Shown piece after piece: positions 6,431 through 15,710 of a stretch of 64,000 nt of DNA (its first letter is position 1; every line of letters begins with the position of its first letter). The position numbers were made by a program, and so were the translations under genes. The notes under the pieces were generated by a model that saw only the letters and a list, made by a program, of their open reading frames with translations, was not told the origin of the DNA and made no database searches. This stretch comes from Acidobacteriota bacterium. GTDB taxonomy: Bacteria > Acidobacteriota > Blastocatellia > Chloracidobacteriales > Chloracidobacteriaceae. The DNA lies in the NCBI GenBank assembly GCA_016208495.1, contig JACQXX010000003.1, forward strand, positions 1 through 64,000, given 5' to 3'.

Positions 6431-9376
6431 TTAGAAGGCTTGCCCAAAGCTGAAATGGATCTGAAGGCGTGAAAGTTTCTGGTTGGGAACCGCCACATAG
6501 CTTGGCGGATCCAGGTTGTACCCCAAATCTACCCGGATTGGACCCAATCCGGTTTTTAAGCGGATGCCAGTTCCAATTGTATTGGTAAACCCGCCCAGTC
6601 GGATATTGGACACTTTGTCAAAGACATTGCCGGTATCATAAAACGCGGCCCCGGTCAGAGCCCGAAAGATCGGGTACCGCAACTCGGCATTGAGCACAAC
6701 CACGGCGTTTCCGCCAATCGGTTGATCGGTAATTGGGTCACGTGGGCCGGCCTGTTCAAAATCAAGCCCGCGAATGGTGTTGGCCCCGCCGGTGAAAAAG
6801 CGTTCGCTGATGGGAAGATTGGTTGATTCTCCGTACGGTCGGGCCAATCCAATGCGGATACTGCTGGCAAACGTGACGGATGGAATTTTCGGAACAGCTC
6901 GAAATTGCTGATATTGTCCGAACAGGCGCAAATAGCGCTCAGTTCCACCAAGCTTGGTTGATGCCAGCGACAGGTCAATAATCGAAAACGATCCTTTGGT
7001 GGCATCCAGGGCTGAATCACGACTGTCGCGCAGGTACGTGCTCGAAATCCGCCCGAGTTTAACGGGGCGGTTGTTTCGATCAAGGTCATCTCCTGAAATT
7101 TCAAGGTCAAACGGGCGGACATCGTCAAACTGATATCTGAAGATCAATGAGGTCAGGTCATTGAGTTTTCGTTCGGTGCGGAGCTGAACCGATTTTCGCT
7201 CAATGCTGAAGCTGACTTCCTGGGCACGCTGAAACAAATAGGTGGTCAGAAACGGCCACTGTGATCCAAAGAAATGGGGAAACTGGTACGACACCTGGCC
7301 TAATTGTTCCCGCTGGCTCAACCGGAAAATCAAACTTGCGGTTTGCAGGCGACCCAGCAGATTGCGGTTGGCAATTTCAAAGGAAAAGCGTGGGGTGGCC
7401 TGACGTTGAACTTCCTGTTGTTCAATCCCGACGCTGTATGACAGCGTGTAGCGTTTTCCTTCAGCCACATCAATAAACACATCATACAGATCGCGATAGG
7501 GACCATCTGACCGGACCGGCTGGATACGGGTCACCACTTGATTAAACAGACCCGTGGCGTACAGATTTTGTTCAGTCTGGCTTAATTTGCTTTGCTGGAG
7601 CAGGTTTCCTTTTTGATACAGCAGGTATTTCTGAACAATATGTTTATGCGTTCGACCGCGAACTGTCACAAACACGTCATTGATAAAAATGCGTTTGCCT
7701 TCCTCGATTTGATAGGTGACTTTGGCTTCGTTGGGGGCATTGTCCGCAAATTCGATTTTGGGGGTAATCACTGCCCGGGCATAGCCGGCTTCTTCATACA
7801 GCCCATAGAGTTGGTTGATGTCCTGGTTGAGTCGTTCTTGCGAAAAGTAGTTATCATCCGGAGCGCGTTGGAGCAGTTCCATTTGTAACCGGTCTGAGGT
7901 AAAGGTGGTATTTCCAATAAAGGCCACCTCTTTGACCAGGGTGCGCTGGCCTTCATCAACCACAAAGGTCACTTCAAAATCAGGTTTGTCGGGCAGAATT
8001 CCCAGCCGCCGTTCAGTTACGCGCGCCTGTAAATATCCCAAATTCCGAAGTTTCCGCTCAATCAGCGTTGAATCAGTGGTGAGGCTTTCGAGGCTGGTTT
8101 TTCCACGTGACCGGGGAAGGATCCCGGCTGGCTGGGAGAGTAACTCCGGACCGATTTCAATCATCGTAAATTCATCGGTTCCAAGGAGTTTGATGACTTC
8201 GAGACGATACCGCCGGTCTTTTTCCACTGTATATACCACCTCTGCTTTTTCCTCAAAGACTGACTTGGTGTAATCAACCGCCGCAAAGAAGTACCCCTGG
8301 GTTTGTAAGTAGGTCAGCATTTTGCGCTTTCCATCTTCCAGCACAAAATCGTCAAGCCCGCCATACCGCAAAATTGGCAGAACCTTTTCCTGTTCCTTGC
8401 GCGACAGGTCATACCCTTCAATTTTGAGATCAACCAGGGGGCCGGAACCTACATTGACCGACACGGTTACAGCGTTGGTGCCTGGGTCATAATCGGCAAA
8501 AGGGAGCGATATTTGAGGGTTGAGGTAATTGGCATCCAGGTGCCACTGGCGGATTTTTTCAAGGTCTGATTGGACCAGATCAGTGGTGTAAGGGATTCCT
8601 GGTTTACTTTTCAGTTTTTCAGTCAGTTTTTTAAGCTCAACTTTGACATCCCCTTCGATTTGAAGGGGTTTTGCCAGCAGAGCCTGATCACCTTGAAGAA
8701 TACGATAGGTGATATCAACCCGGCCATCAACATCGGGACCGCTAATGGTCCAGTCAATTTTGGCCTGAAAAAACCCTTTTTCTTGAAAAACATTCAGCAC
8801 GGTTCGCTGACCATCTTCAACTGCCCGCTTTGAAAGTGGGGCATTGACATCGAGACCGACGAGTCGAGCCCGAAGTTCTTCAGGCGAGAAAAATTGATTT
8901 CCGTTGAAGAAAATGTCTTTGACCCGTTCCTGCCGGGTAATCACAAACCTGAGAACCACCGTGCCAGCAATATCTCCTTTGATCAAAAAAACCTGGGCAT
9001 TGGAGGCACGACCTGACTGGTGGATCCGGTGCAATGCCTGATGGATGATAACGGGAGAATATTCTTCACCAGCGCGAACATTGAGCAGGTCGCGCAATCC
9101 ATTGTCAGTCGCCGGTGACCCATTTGAAAATTGCACTTCCAGGTCAATTCGGGCGATGCGCTGACCTTCAAGGCTGCTCCCAGATCGAAGATTGGATTGG
9201 GATGCGAACGTAGAATCTTGGGAAATTTCGGCTGGTGGTGGCTGAAGCACCGAGTTTGGAATGGTGCTGCTGATATTTTGTCCCGCTACGGGCGCGGTCC
9301 ACCCACCCATCAAGGCCAATACAGAGGTACAGATCAACCTCATCAGATACCCGTTTTGAATCTGTTTCTGTCTCAT
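6431..9376 (-). CDS. tamA: Omp85 outer-membrane assembly protein, TamA/BamA type, with about 7 POTRA repeats
   Basis: 981 residues with an N-terminal signal region. Residues ~70-640 contain what I count as seven POTRA-like repeats, each ending in a 'V.Y.I.EG'-type strand and starting with a new 'hxxIxhxGN' strand. Repeats start near 73, 150, 232, 310, 388, 483 and 566. Enterobacterial TamA has three and BamA five. The C-terminal third is the 16-strand Omp85 barrel, with 'RFFTGGANTIRGLDFEQAGPRD' (the conserved RGF box here reads RGL) and a terminal phenylalanine. The TamB-like gene lies upstream on the same strand, so a TamA role in inserting outer-membrane proteins or moving lipid is favoured. 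BamA remains possible because the genome's other Omp85 genes are unseen. Confidence 0.88.
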   Translation of the reverse strand: MRQKQIQNGYLMRLICTSVLALMGGWTAPVAGQNISSTIPNSVLQPPPAEISQDSTFASQSNLRSGSSLEGQRIARIDLEVQFSNGSPATDNGLRDLLNVRAGEEYSPVIIHQALHRIHQSGRASNAQVFLIKGDIAGTVVLRFVITRQERVKDIFFNGNQFFSPEELRARLVGLDVNAPLSKRAVEDGQRTVLNVFQEKGFFQAKIDWTISGPDVDGRVDITYRILQGDQALLAKPLQIEGDVKVELKKLTEKLKSKPGIPYTTDLVQSDLEKIRQWHLDANYLNPQISLPFADYDPGTNAVTVSVNVGSGPLVDLKIEGYDLSRKEQEKVLPILRYGGLDDFVLEDGKRKMLTYLQTQGYFFAAVDYTKSVFEEKAEVVYTVEKDRRYRLEVIKLLGTDEFTMIEIGPELLSQPAGILPRSRGKTSLESLTTDSTLIERKLRNLGYLQARVTERRLGILPDKPDFEVTFVVDEGQRTLVKEVAFIGNTTFTSDRLQMELLQRAPDDNYFSQERLNQDINQLYGLYEEAGYARAVITPKIEFADNAPNEAKVTYQIEEGKRIFINDVFVTVRGRTHKHIVQKYLLYQKGNLLQQSKLSQTEQNLYATGLFNQVVTRIQPVRSDGPYRDLYDVFIDVAEGKRYTLSYSVGIEQQEVQRQATPRFSFEIANRNLLGRLQTASLIFRLSQREQLGQVSYQFPHFFGSQWPFLTTYLFQRAQEVSFSIERKSVQLRTERKLNDLTSLIFRYQFDDVRPFDLEISGDDLDRNNRPVKLGRISSTYLRDSRDSALDATKGSFSIIDLSLASTKLGGTERYLRLFGQYQQFRAVPKIPSVTFASSIRIGLARPYGESTNLPISERFFTGGANTIRGLDFEQAGPRDPITDQPIGGNAVVVLNAELRYPIFRALTGAAFYDTGNVFDKVSNIRLGGFTNTIGTGIRLKTGLGPIRVDLGYNLDPPSYVAVPNQKLSRLQIHFSFGQAF

Positions 9377-9427
9377 GAATGATTGCCCTGGCTCTGTGAA
9401 ATGAAGAATTGAGGATGAAGAAACCTT

Positions 9428-9469
9428 TTAGTGGTTAGTGGTTAGTGGTTAGTGGTTAGTGGTTAGTGG
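9428..9469. repeat. Heptamer tandem repeat, unit TTAGTGG
   Basis: Six perfect consecutive copies followed by a degenerate unit. It lies about 55 bp before the inverted-repeat element at 9525. Confidence 0.9.
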
Positions 9470-9524
9470 TGAGTGATTGGTTTTTGGTTCGTGGTTCTTG
9501 GAAGATATTGGTTCCAAAGTACTA

Positions 9525-9784
9525 ATGCCAGTTAAGAGTTGAAGCCGTTTTTGGCTCTCAGTCTACGAAGTAGACGCAGGCTTGTAGCCCAGGGTGAGTC
9601 TTCGAGCCCTGGGAACCTGGTCACTCCCCACCTTTTCCCCGACCGGCCAGCCGCCGCCTACGGCGGCGGCTGGCCGGGCGGGAGTTGGGAGGCAACGTTT
9701 TCCCAGGGTTAAAACCCTGGGCTACATGCCTTCCGCCCAGTTCCTGGGCTCAAATCCGCTCTTTTTTCAACTCTTAACTGGCAT
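9525..9784. mobile_element. MITE-like element with 19-bp terminal inverted repeats (family 1, copy A)
   Basis: The ends are perfect 19-bp inverted repeats: ATGCCAGTTAAGAGTTGAA at 9525-9543 and its complement at 9766-9784. Inside are further palindromes, including GCCGCCGCC...GGCGGCGGC at ~9649-9672 and 'CCCAGGGT...ACCCTGGG' modules. There is no coding frame. A second copy at 40989-41184 has the same ends. The right end abuts a CACTCAC heptamer array directly. It is probably mobilised by a transposase elsewhere. Confidence 0.8.
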
Positions 9785-9819
9785 CACTCACCACTCACCA
9801 CTCACCACTCACCACTCAC
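9785..9819. repeat. Heptamer tandem repeat, unit CACTCAC
   Basis: Five perfect copies begin at the first base after the inverted-repeat element and end 16 nt before the stop codon of the TamB-like gene. Confidence 0.9.
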
Positions 9820-9835
9820 CACTTTCTCAATTCTG

Positions 9836-12800
9836 TTAAAACCGTTTAGTAAACCGCACGTCCACCCCGAAATTCCCGCGTTGATCACGAATTCCGATGA
9901 CGGAGACGGTCGGTGAAAGCCGGTATTCAACCAGGATGATCTGTTCCTGGGTGGTGGCCAGGTTGGTTGAATAGGTAATGGAAAGGTCTTTGGTAATGCG
10001 TCGCCCAATCGTTACCCGTGCGGTTGGGTCGTTGCCGCGACCAACCAGCAAGGGGTCAATTTGGAAGCGGTTGATTCCAAAAATCTTATTGGTTCGTTCT
10101 TCGACCCGTTCTGAAAAGAGCTCGGCCACGAGGCTGGAGGCAGCACTCACTCCGGTTTGGGTCGTGGTGTACGGATCATTTTGAGATTGACCTGAGGGGG
10201 GAAGATTCCCCGTGGCGAGCAAGGTCACAATGCTACTCTGCGGAAGTGCCGGTTCCGACCGCAAAATAGATGAAAATTTATCGGGATTTCCAGTTGCTCC
10301 CACAATCACCCGATAATTCTGAAGCTCGGTTTCCGCCTGGATGTCAAAAAATACTTTCTCTGACCGGGCTTCGGGAAAGACGACAATGCCACGGGTGATT
10401 TGATACCGGTCATTGCGCAATTCAAGCTGGCCACGACTGATAATCACCCGTCCAATCAGGCGCGGATCCGTGCTCGACCCGCTCAACCGAAGCGATGCGG
10501 TTCCAACCATATCCGCCAGGTTATTGCGAACAAACAGCGAGTCCGGGGCTTCAAGCCGGACGTCGAGCCGAAGCTGGGATTGCGGGGAAACTGTTGATTG
10601 TAAATCGCTGCTGTTTGAAGTGCTGGCGGCAAGGGTGGATTGAAGCAAGGTAACCAGATCGGTTCGTTCGGTGTATTCAGCGCGTTTGACTTTGATGGTT
10701 CCCTGCAAAATCTGAAGTTTCAAATTTCCCTGATATACCAGATCACCATCCAGCAACGAGCGCACATTTTCCGGATAGTTCATCCGCACATTGTCAGCCC
10801 GCATCCCAAACCGCCAGCGCAGCCCAACCGGTTTGAGCGTATCAATCACCGCACCACCGGAGAGTTCGACCTTTCCGCCGCCAGCATCCGCCGTAAAGGT
10901 ATCAATCTGGGCCTGTTTATTGGTAAACAAAACGCGTCCGCCGCCATTTTCAAGCACCAGTGGGAAGTCTTTGACCTGCATGGCAAAGCGGTCAATGTCC
11001 GCCGTGCCGGTAATCCGGGGATCATCAAGCGTGCCTGAAACCGCCGCTTTCAATCGCGCCACGCCGCTGGTGTAGAGCGTGTTTTTCGTCACATTGCGCA
11101 AAAACTTGAGGTTGATGTCGCCATCCAGGCCAAGCGTGGTCTTGCCGGTGGCCCCGATGCGGCCAGTGACTGAAAGCCGGGTGTCTTCGCCTTTGAGCCG
11201 GAATTGTTGAAACTCGATTTCGCTGGCAGTGGCACTGACTTTGACCGGTCCTTCGTTGGTGATTTCATAGGAACTATCGGTGTCGTCCGTGGCGCGAACG
11301 CCAAAGCGAAGGTCGGAAAAATCACCGGCCAGCTTGACCTGTTCGGTGGTGAATTCCACGACTTCGATCCCGGATGCGTCGGGCGCCAGTTTATACAGAG
11401 GGCCGATCAACCGGATGGAGCCGGTGGCTTCGCCGTCAAAAGTGGGTGATGCCATGTCGAAGACCGCCAGAATTGGGGTCAACTGGGTTTGATTGAGGGT
11501 GAGAAGCACATCAATCGTGGGTTTAAATTCGCCAGTGTCTTCGGTGTCGAGGTTGAGCAGGATTTTCCCTTTGGCTTCATAGGGTTGATCGGCAAATCCT
11601 GAAGCCAGGGTTACGTCAATGGCGCCATTGCCTTCGCCTTCGAGGCGTGTGTTGAGATTGGAAATCGGTGCTTTGCCAACCTTCACCAGCGGGCTGGTCG
11701 CAAGCAAGGTAAAGCGGGGGGTGCCATTCAAAAGGTCCGAAAATTTGCCCTGGCTCTTCAAATCCAGATTGGCAATCCCCGTGACCGGATACCCTTTGGC
11801 TTTCAGTGGTTCGCCGAAATAAGACAAATCCAGGTCTTTGGCCTGGGCTTCAGCCGTGTATTGAGATTGCACGACGTCATAAACCCCGGTGGCGGAAAAG
11901 GCGCCAAAAGGAAGTTTGGACACAAACTGATCCAGCCGGTAGGCTTTTCCAGCTTCAAAGGAAACAAGCAATTTGGTTGATTCAAGCGTGCCGTAGGGCG
12001 ATGGAAGTTGATCGGCGGTGAGTTCACTTTTCCCACTGATGTCTTTCGGGAGTGACAATGCTCCATTTGGGGACCGGGTCAGAAACTCACCTTTGGCCAG
12101 TGCCAGGAGCGGTGGCAGGTTCAGGAGATTCATTGACCCTGAAATGCGGCCTTCCGAATCACTCAATGCCTGGGTGAGATCCATTTTCCCACCAACTTCG
12201 AGTGATCCAGGCGGATAAATTTGGGCCAGGATTTCACCAATCGGTTTGAGCCGAATCTGGTCAATTTTGACATTCAGATTGGTCTTCTGATTGCCGGAAA
12301 GACCGCCGACAATATCCACCATCACCGTGCCGCCCTGCGGTTGCTCAAGGAGCGCCTGGTTGACGGTCAGGGTTTGCGGAGTGGATTCAAACTCCGCCGA
12401 AACCTTGCCCACGACGGACCGTGCCACTCGAACTTCAGCCACGCTCACCGTCCCGGCCACGTTTGGTCCGGTTAACAAACCTGAAACCACGCCCGTAAAC
12501 TCACCGGCACCCCCCAGTCCAACGGCAACCTGCCCGGTCGAACCTGGGATTTGCGGTGTTTTGACGCCAAATCGTTCGGCCAGTTCCTGAGCCTCGGCCA
12601 GTTCAGGCGACTGAAAATGAACATCCAGTTTGGTCTGGCGATTCCACTGGTACATTCCTTTGACGTCCAGGGTACTGTCGCCCAGGTTGAGTGCCAGTTT
12701 CTGGATGTCCACACCGCCAGAGACCAATTTTGTGGAGAGATCACCTTGAAATGGAATCGGCTTTCGCCCCTGGGCGACCACTGGTGGGTTTGGATCAGAC

Positions 12801-14251
12801 GGAGGTGGTGGAGTGGTCGTTTCGGTTGAATCTGGGGCAGCGGGTTTGGGTTTGCTGATACTGGTTACTACTCCGGCCAGTTTGGCCTGGGCGGTTCCGG
12901 TTGCTTGCTGGACATTGAGTTCCGGCCAGGCCAGTTCAACCGTGCCGGTGGTTTTTCCGGTCATTGGAATCTGACGTAGGGCCGCCATGGCCAGCGCCGT
13001 TTGCAGGTCTATGTCGGAAAAGGTGAGTTTGGTGGTGCTTTGAGCGTTGACCGATGTGGCCTTGGCTGACAGCAACGTTCCCAAGGCAATATGTGACGTA
13101 CCCTGTAGTTTTCCACCGAGGATTTTGGCTTCAAAGGGTTCAATATCAACAAATTGGGGTGTCAGGTGAACTTTGGCCTGAAAATCTTTGAGTTCATAGC
13201 GATCATAGGTCACACCGCGAAACGCAATCTGGCTCCGCAGGTCGGGCAAAAACGCCTGGAGCGGGGAGGCAAAATCATAGGTCAGGCTCAAGGCGGTAAA
13301 CTTGGCACCATAGGTTGAGAGGTCCGTTTCCTTGAGATTGCCTTCGATCCGGTATGCGTTCTGATCCCCGATGATTTTGCCGGTCAACTGTGCCTGGCCG
13401 CCCAGCGGCGTCTGGTTCAGGAAATCGGCTGCAATCCGCGTAAGGTTGAGTTTGGAAAGCAGGCTCCCTTCATAGTTGAGTTTGGCGGGTGATGATGGGG
13501 TGGCGGGTCTTTCCCAGGTCACCAGGGTGCTCAGACTGGTGTCGCCATAGGGAGTTTTGATTTCAAGGGCTTTGATATCGGCTGTGCGTTCGTCCAGAAC
13601 AATCTGGGTGGACAGTTCAATCGCCTCGATTTTTTTGGTTTGCCAGTTGATCTGACTTTCTGAAAAGCCGACATCGAACTTCAGCGCCGGTGCCTGTGAC
13701 GTGACTGTAACCCGGAGGTTTTTGAGGCTGGTGTTGAGTTGATAGCGCTCCTCGTTGAAAAAAATCTCGCCGCCCGTGAGCGCCACAATCCCTGAAAGCA
13801 GTTGAGCTGGCGGCGTCGGCTGGGCCTGACCTTCACGTTTTGGGGTTTCCGGGATTTTGATCCGGGCCAGATTGAGATTTCCTTGCTCGTCAACTTTGAG
13901 TCGGACCACCGGGTGCTCGATTTTCAGATCCTGAAGTCGGATATCCTGTGTCCACAGATTGCGCAGCAGCAACTCGCAGGTAATTTGATCAACCGCCGTA
14001 AAGGGCTCGGTGTCGCCCGTGAGACGGAGCCGCATTCCTTTGACATCGGCTTTCAGAGCCAGCGGAGAAACGTCGAATGAATCAAATTCAGCTTCGATGC
14101 CATAGGTTTTAAGCTCCGCAACTACCTGAGTTTTCACCCAGTCATCAAACCCTGGACCCGTGAGCCAGGAGAAGAAAATGCCAGTTGCCGTAACCAAACC
14201 GATTCCAAGCAGTGCCAGGACTGCCAGAATGATTTTTCGTCTTTTTGTCAT
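9836..14251 (-). CDS. tamB: TamB-like translocation/assembly protein (DUF490)
   Basis: 1471 residues. An N-terminal anchor ('MTKRRKIILAVLALLGIGLVTATGIFF') precedes a very long beta-rich region of AsmA/TamB type, with repeated 'G.A.L.G....P.VTGT' elements. The C-terminal TamB (DUF490) domain is plain from 'DPRLIGRVIISRGQLELRNDRYQITRGIVVFPE' (about 1300) to 'GNFGVDVRFTKRF'. TamB bridges inner and outer membranes, working with TamA in outer-membrane protein insertion or phospholipid transport. The tamA-type gene is 459 bp downstream on the same strand. I chose the ATG at 14251 because the membrane anchor starts there; an in-frame ATG at 14296 would add 15 residues. A proline/threonine-rich linker lies near residue 475-500. 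Confidence 0.92.
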   Translation of the reverse strand: MTKRRKIILAVLALLGIGLVTATGIFFSWLTGPGFDDWVKTQVVAELKTYGIEAEFDSFDVSPLALKADVKGMRLRLTGDTEPFTAVDQITCELLLRNLWTQDIRLQDLKIEHPVVRLKVDEQGNLNLARIKIPETPKREGQAQPTPPAQLLSGIVALTGGEIFFNEERYQLNTSLKNLRVTVTSQAPALKFDVGFSESQINWQTKKIEAIELSTQIVLDERTADIKALEIKTPYGDTSLSTLVTWERPATPSSPAKLNYEGSLLSKLNLTRIAADFLNQTPLGGQAQLTGKIIGDQNAYRIEGNLKETDLSTYGAKFTALSLTYDFASPLQAFLPDLRSQIAFRGVTYDRYELKDFQAKVHLTPQFVDIEPFEAKILGGKLQGTSHIALGTLLSAKATSVNAQSTTKLTFSDIDLQTALAMAALRQIPMTGKTTGTVELAWPELNVQQATGTAQAKLAGVVTSISKPKPAAPDSTETTTPPPPSDPNPPVVAQGRKPIPFQGDLSTKLVSGGVDIQKLALNLGDSTLDVKGMYQWNRQTKLDVHFQSPELAEAQELAERFGVKTPQIPGSTGQVAVGLGGAGEFTGVVSGLLTGPNVAGTVSVAEVRVARSVVGKVSAEFESTPQTLTVNQALLEQPQGGTVMVDIVGGLSGNQKTNLNVKIDQIRLKPIGEILAQIYPPGSLEVGGKMDLTQALSDSEGRISGSMNLLNLPPLLALAKGEFLTRSPNGALSLPKDISGKSELTADQLPSPYGTLESTKLLVSFEAGKAYRLDQFVSKLPFGAFSATGVYDVVQSQYTAEAQAKDLDLSYFGEPLKAKGYPVTGIANLDLKSQGKFSDLLNGTPRFTLLATSPLVKVGKAPISNLNTRLEGEGNGAIDVTLASGFADQPYEAKGKILLNLDTEDTGEFKPTIDVLLTLNQTQLTPILAVFDMASPTFDGEATGSIRLIGPLYKLAPDASGIEVVEFTTEQVKLAGDFSDLRFGVRATDDTDSSYEITNEGPVKVSATASEIEFQQFRLKGEDTRLSVTGRIGATGKTTLGLDGDINLKFLRNVTKNTLYTSGVARLKAAVSGTLDDPRITGTADIDRFAMQVKDFPLVLENGGGRVLFTNKQAQIDTFTADAGGGKVELSGGAVIDTLKPVGLRWRFGMRADNVRMNYPENVRSLLDGDLVYQGNLKLQILQGTIKVKRAEYTERTDLVTLLQSTLAASTSNSSDLQSTVSPQSQLRLDVRLEAPDSLFVRNNLADMVGTASLRLSGSSTDPRLIGRVIISRGQLELRNDRYQITRGIVVFPEARSEKVFFDIQAETELQNYRVIVGATGNPDKFSSILRSEPALPQSSIVTLLATGNLPPSGQSQNDPYTTTQTGVSAASSLVAELFSERVEERTNKIFGINRFQIDPLLVGRGNDPTARVTIGRRITKDLSITYSTNLATTQEQIILVEYRLSPTVSVIGIRDQRGNFGVDVRFTKRF

Positions 14252-14622
14252 AAAGCTGATGGTGGAAAAAGAAAGGCGAATTGATGGACCGCACAAGTCT
14301 GTTGAACCTGAGGGACTCTGCGTTGTCTCGCACGTGTGACGGATGCCAGTTAGTTGGTGCTCATTGCCTGGTGGTTTGTGACTGGGAACTCATACGAAGT
14401 GATGAAAAATCAATAGTTTCCAGAGATTTATCACGTACCTGTCAGCCCTCAAGTCCCAAGTCCTCAACCCCCAAGCCCTCAGCCCCCAACCGTCGAATGT
14501 TGAATCGTTATTGACAGTAAGACAACCCAAAGGTTTCAATTAGAGCCTATACTACTGGCGTTCACAGAGCCATTCAAGTTTCGAATCACTCCAGGTCAAT
14601 CTTAAGAACCAGTCAGCCCAGG
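14252..14622. other. Intergenic region between divergent genes
   Basis: No gene is seen. Degenerate heptamer repeats (CCCTCAA / CCCCCAA type) lie near 14444-14500. Promoters for the two divergent genes should be here, but I could not identify a convincing -35/-10 pair. Confidence 0.5.
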
Positions 14623-14733
14623 TTGAAGCAGTCCTTCCGGATGCACAACTTGACGCACAACTTACCAGGGCGGGAAGGACGTTGCCTGTGTCCCCGGTTG
14701 ATATTCCGGCACGCGACAACCAGTGTGATTTTC

Positions 14734-15390
14734 ATGAAGTTTGGCAGCATCATTCAGAAAAAGCAGCAGTTACAGGTAATAAATCGGTTCAGACATGTGA
14801 GAAAATATCTCTTTCTGGCTGGAGTGATCTGGGTTGGGTTGGGGCTGGTCGGCGGGAATTGTGTGGTCCAGGCCAATTCACTGACGTGGCACCGCAAGTT
14901 GAACAACATAAAAAAATGGGTGCGGTTTGACTTCCAATCCCGACAGCGGGAACCAAAAAATTACCCAAGTCAATTTGAACTCGAAGCCCAAACACGGGCT
15001 GGAATTAAAGCCGAAGAACAATTTCAAAAAGAGTTTCGCAAAACCTACACTGAAATGGAAGAAGCCGTGAAACTCTTTTCCGTCCGGTGGGATGGATCAT
15101 CAAGCCCTTTACCCGCAACGCTTTCTGGGGAAGATCAAAAAAACCTCAAGAAAATCGAGAAACTGGCTCGCAAGCTTTCGGAGGGACAAGGCGGAGACGA
15201 CGATGAAATCTGGCTGAAAGACCTTCCCACTGCATTTCTGGATCGAGTCAAAAAATTGAACGAATTGACCGCTGAATTGAAAACAGAGATCGAAAAAACG
15301 TCCCGCTTCACCATCTCAATCAAAATAATCTCAAAATCCGAACAAATTCGAGCCCTCGCCAAAGCATTGGGAAAAGGGAAACAGGCATAA
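14734..15390 (+). CDS. Exported protein of unknown function, helical
   Basis: 218 residues from the ATG at 14734. The frame is open to an ATG at 14623, but that extra part has no protein-like character. Residues ~24-48 (YLFLAGVIWVGLGLVGGNCVVQA) look like a signal peptide, giving a mature protein of about 170 residues. It is rich in Lys/Glu with long predicted helices and probable coiled coil (for example 'KKIEKLARKLSEG', 'RVKKLNELTAELKTEIEK'). I recognise no family. The TAA stop is the exact left boundary of the transposon-like element that follows. Confidence 0.6.
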   Translation: MKFGSIIQKKQQLQVINRFRHVRKYLFLAGVIWVGLGLVGGNCVVQANSLTWHRKLNNIKKWVRFDFQSRQREPKNYPSQFELEAQTRAGIKAEEQFQKEFRKTYTEMEEAVKLFSVRWDGSSSPLPATLSGEDQKNLKKIEKLARKLSEGQGGDDDEIWLKDLPTAFLDRVKKLNELTAELKTEIEKTSRFTISIKIISKSEQIRALAKALGKGKQA

Positions 15391-15692
15391 GAGACTGTTT
15401 GGAAATTCAGTTTTCAACCTGCGAAGCGGGTGAAGGCTCGTCGCCCAGGGTGAGTCTTCGAACCCTGGGACCACGTGCCATTTCGAATTGAGCCTCCGAA
15501 GGAGGCGCCGGCAGTCTTTGATCACAGTTGCCAACACCCGCTTCGCGGGTTTGAACCGGGAGAGGCTCGGTTCCCCGGACTCCGCTTCGCTCCATCCGGG
15601 GCTACGAGCCAGCCACCCGCTTCGCGGGTTCAAGAACAATTTTCTTTCAAATCAATACCTTACGGAAATTCCAAGAATTTCCAAACAGCTTC
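15391..15692. mobile_element. MITE-like element, GAGACTG family, copy A (302 bp)
   Basis: Terminal inverted repeats start GAGACTGTTTGGAAATT at 15391 and end with AATTTCCAAACAG-CTTC at 15692. The trinucleotide TAA lies on both sides (15388-15390 and 15693-15695), fitting a 3-bp TNA target duplication. Inside are 'GCGAAGCGGGT' palindromes and a 'CCAGGGTGAGTCTTCGAACCC' module. Copy B at 52036-52338 is nearly the same length in opposite orientation. The left TAA is also the stop codon of the preceding gene. Confidence 0.85.
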
Positions 15693-15710
15693 TAAGGCAT
15701 TGGGCTGGAA

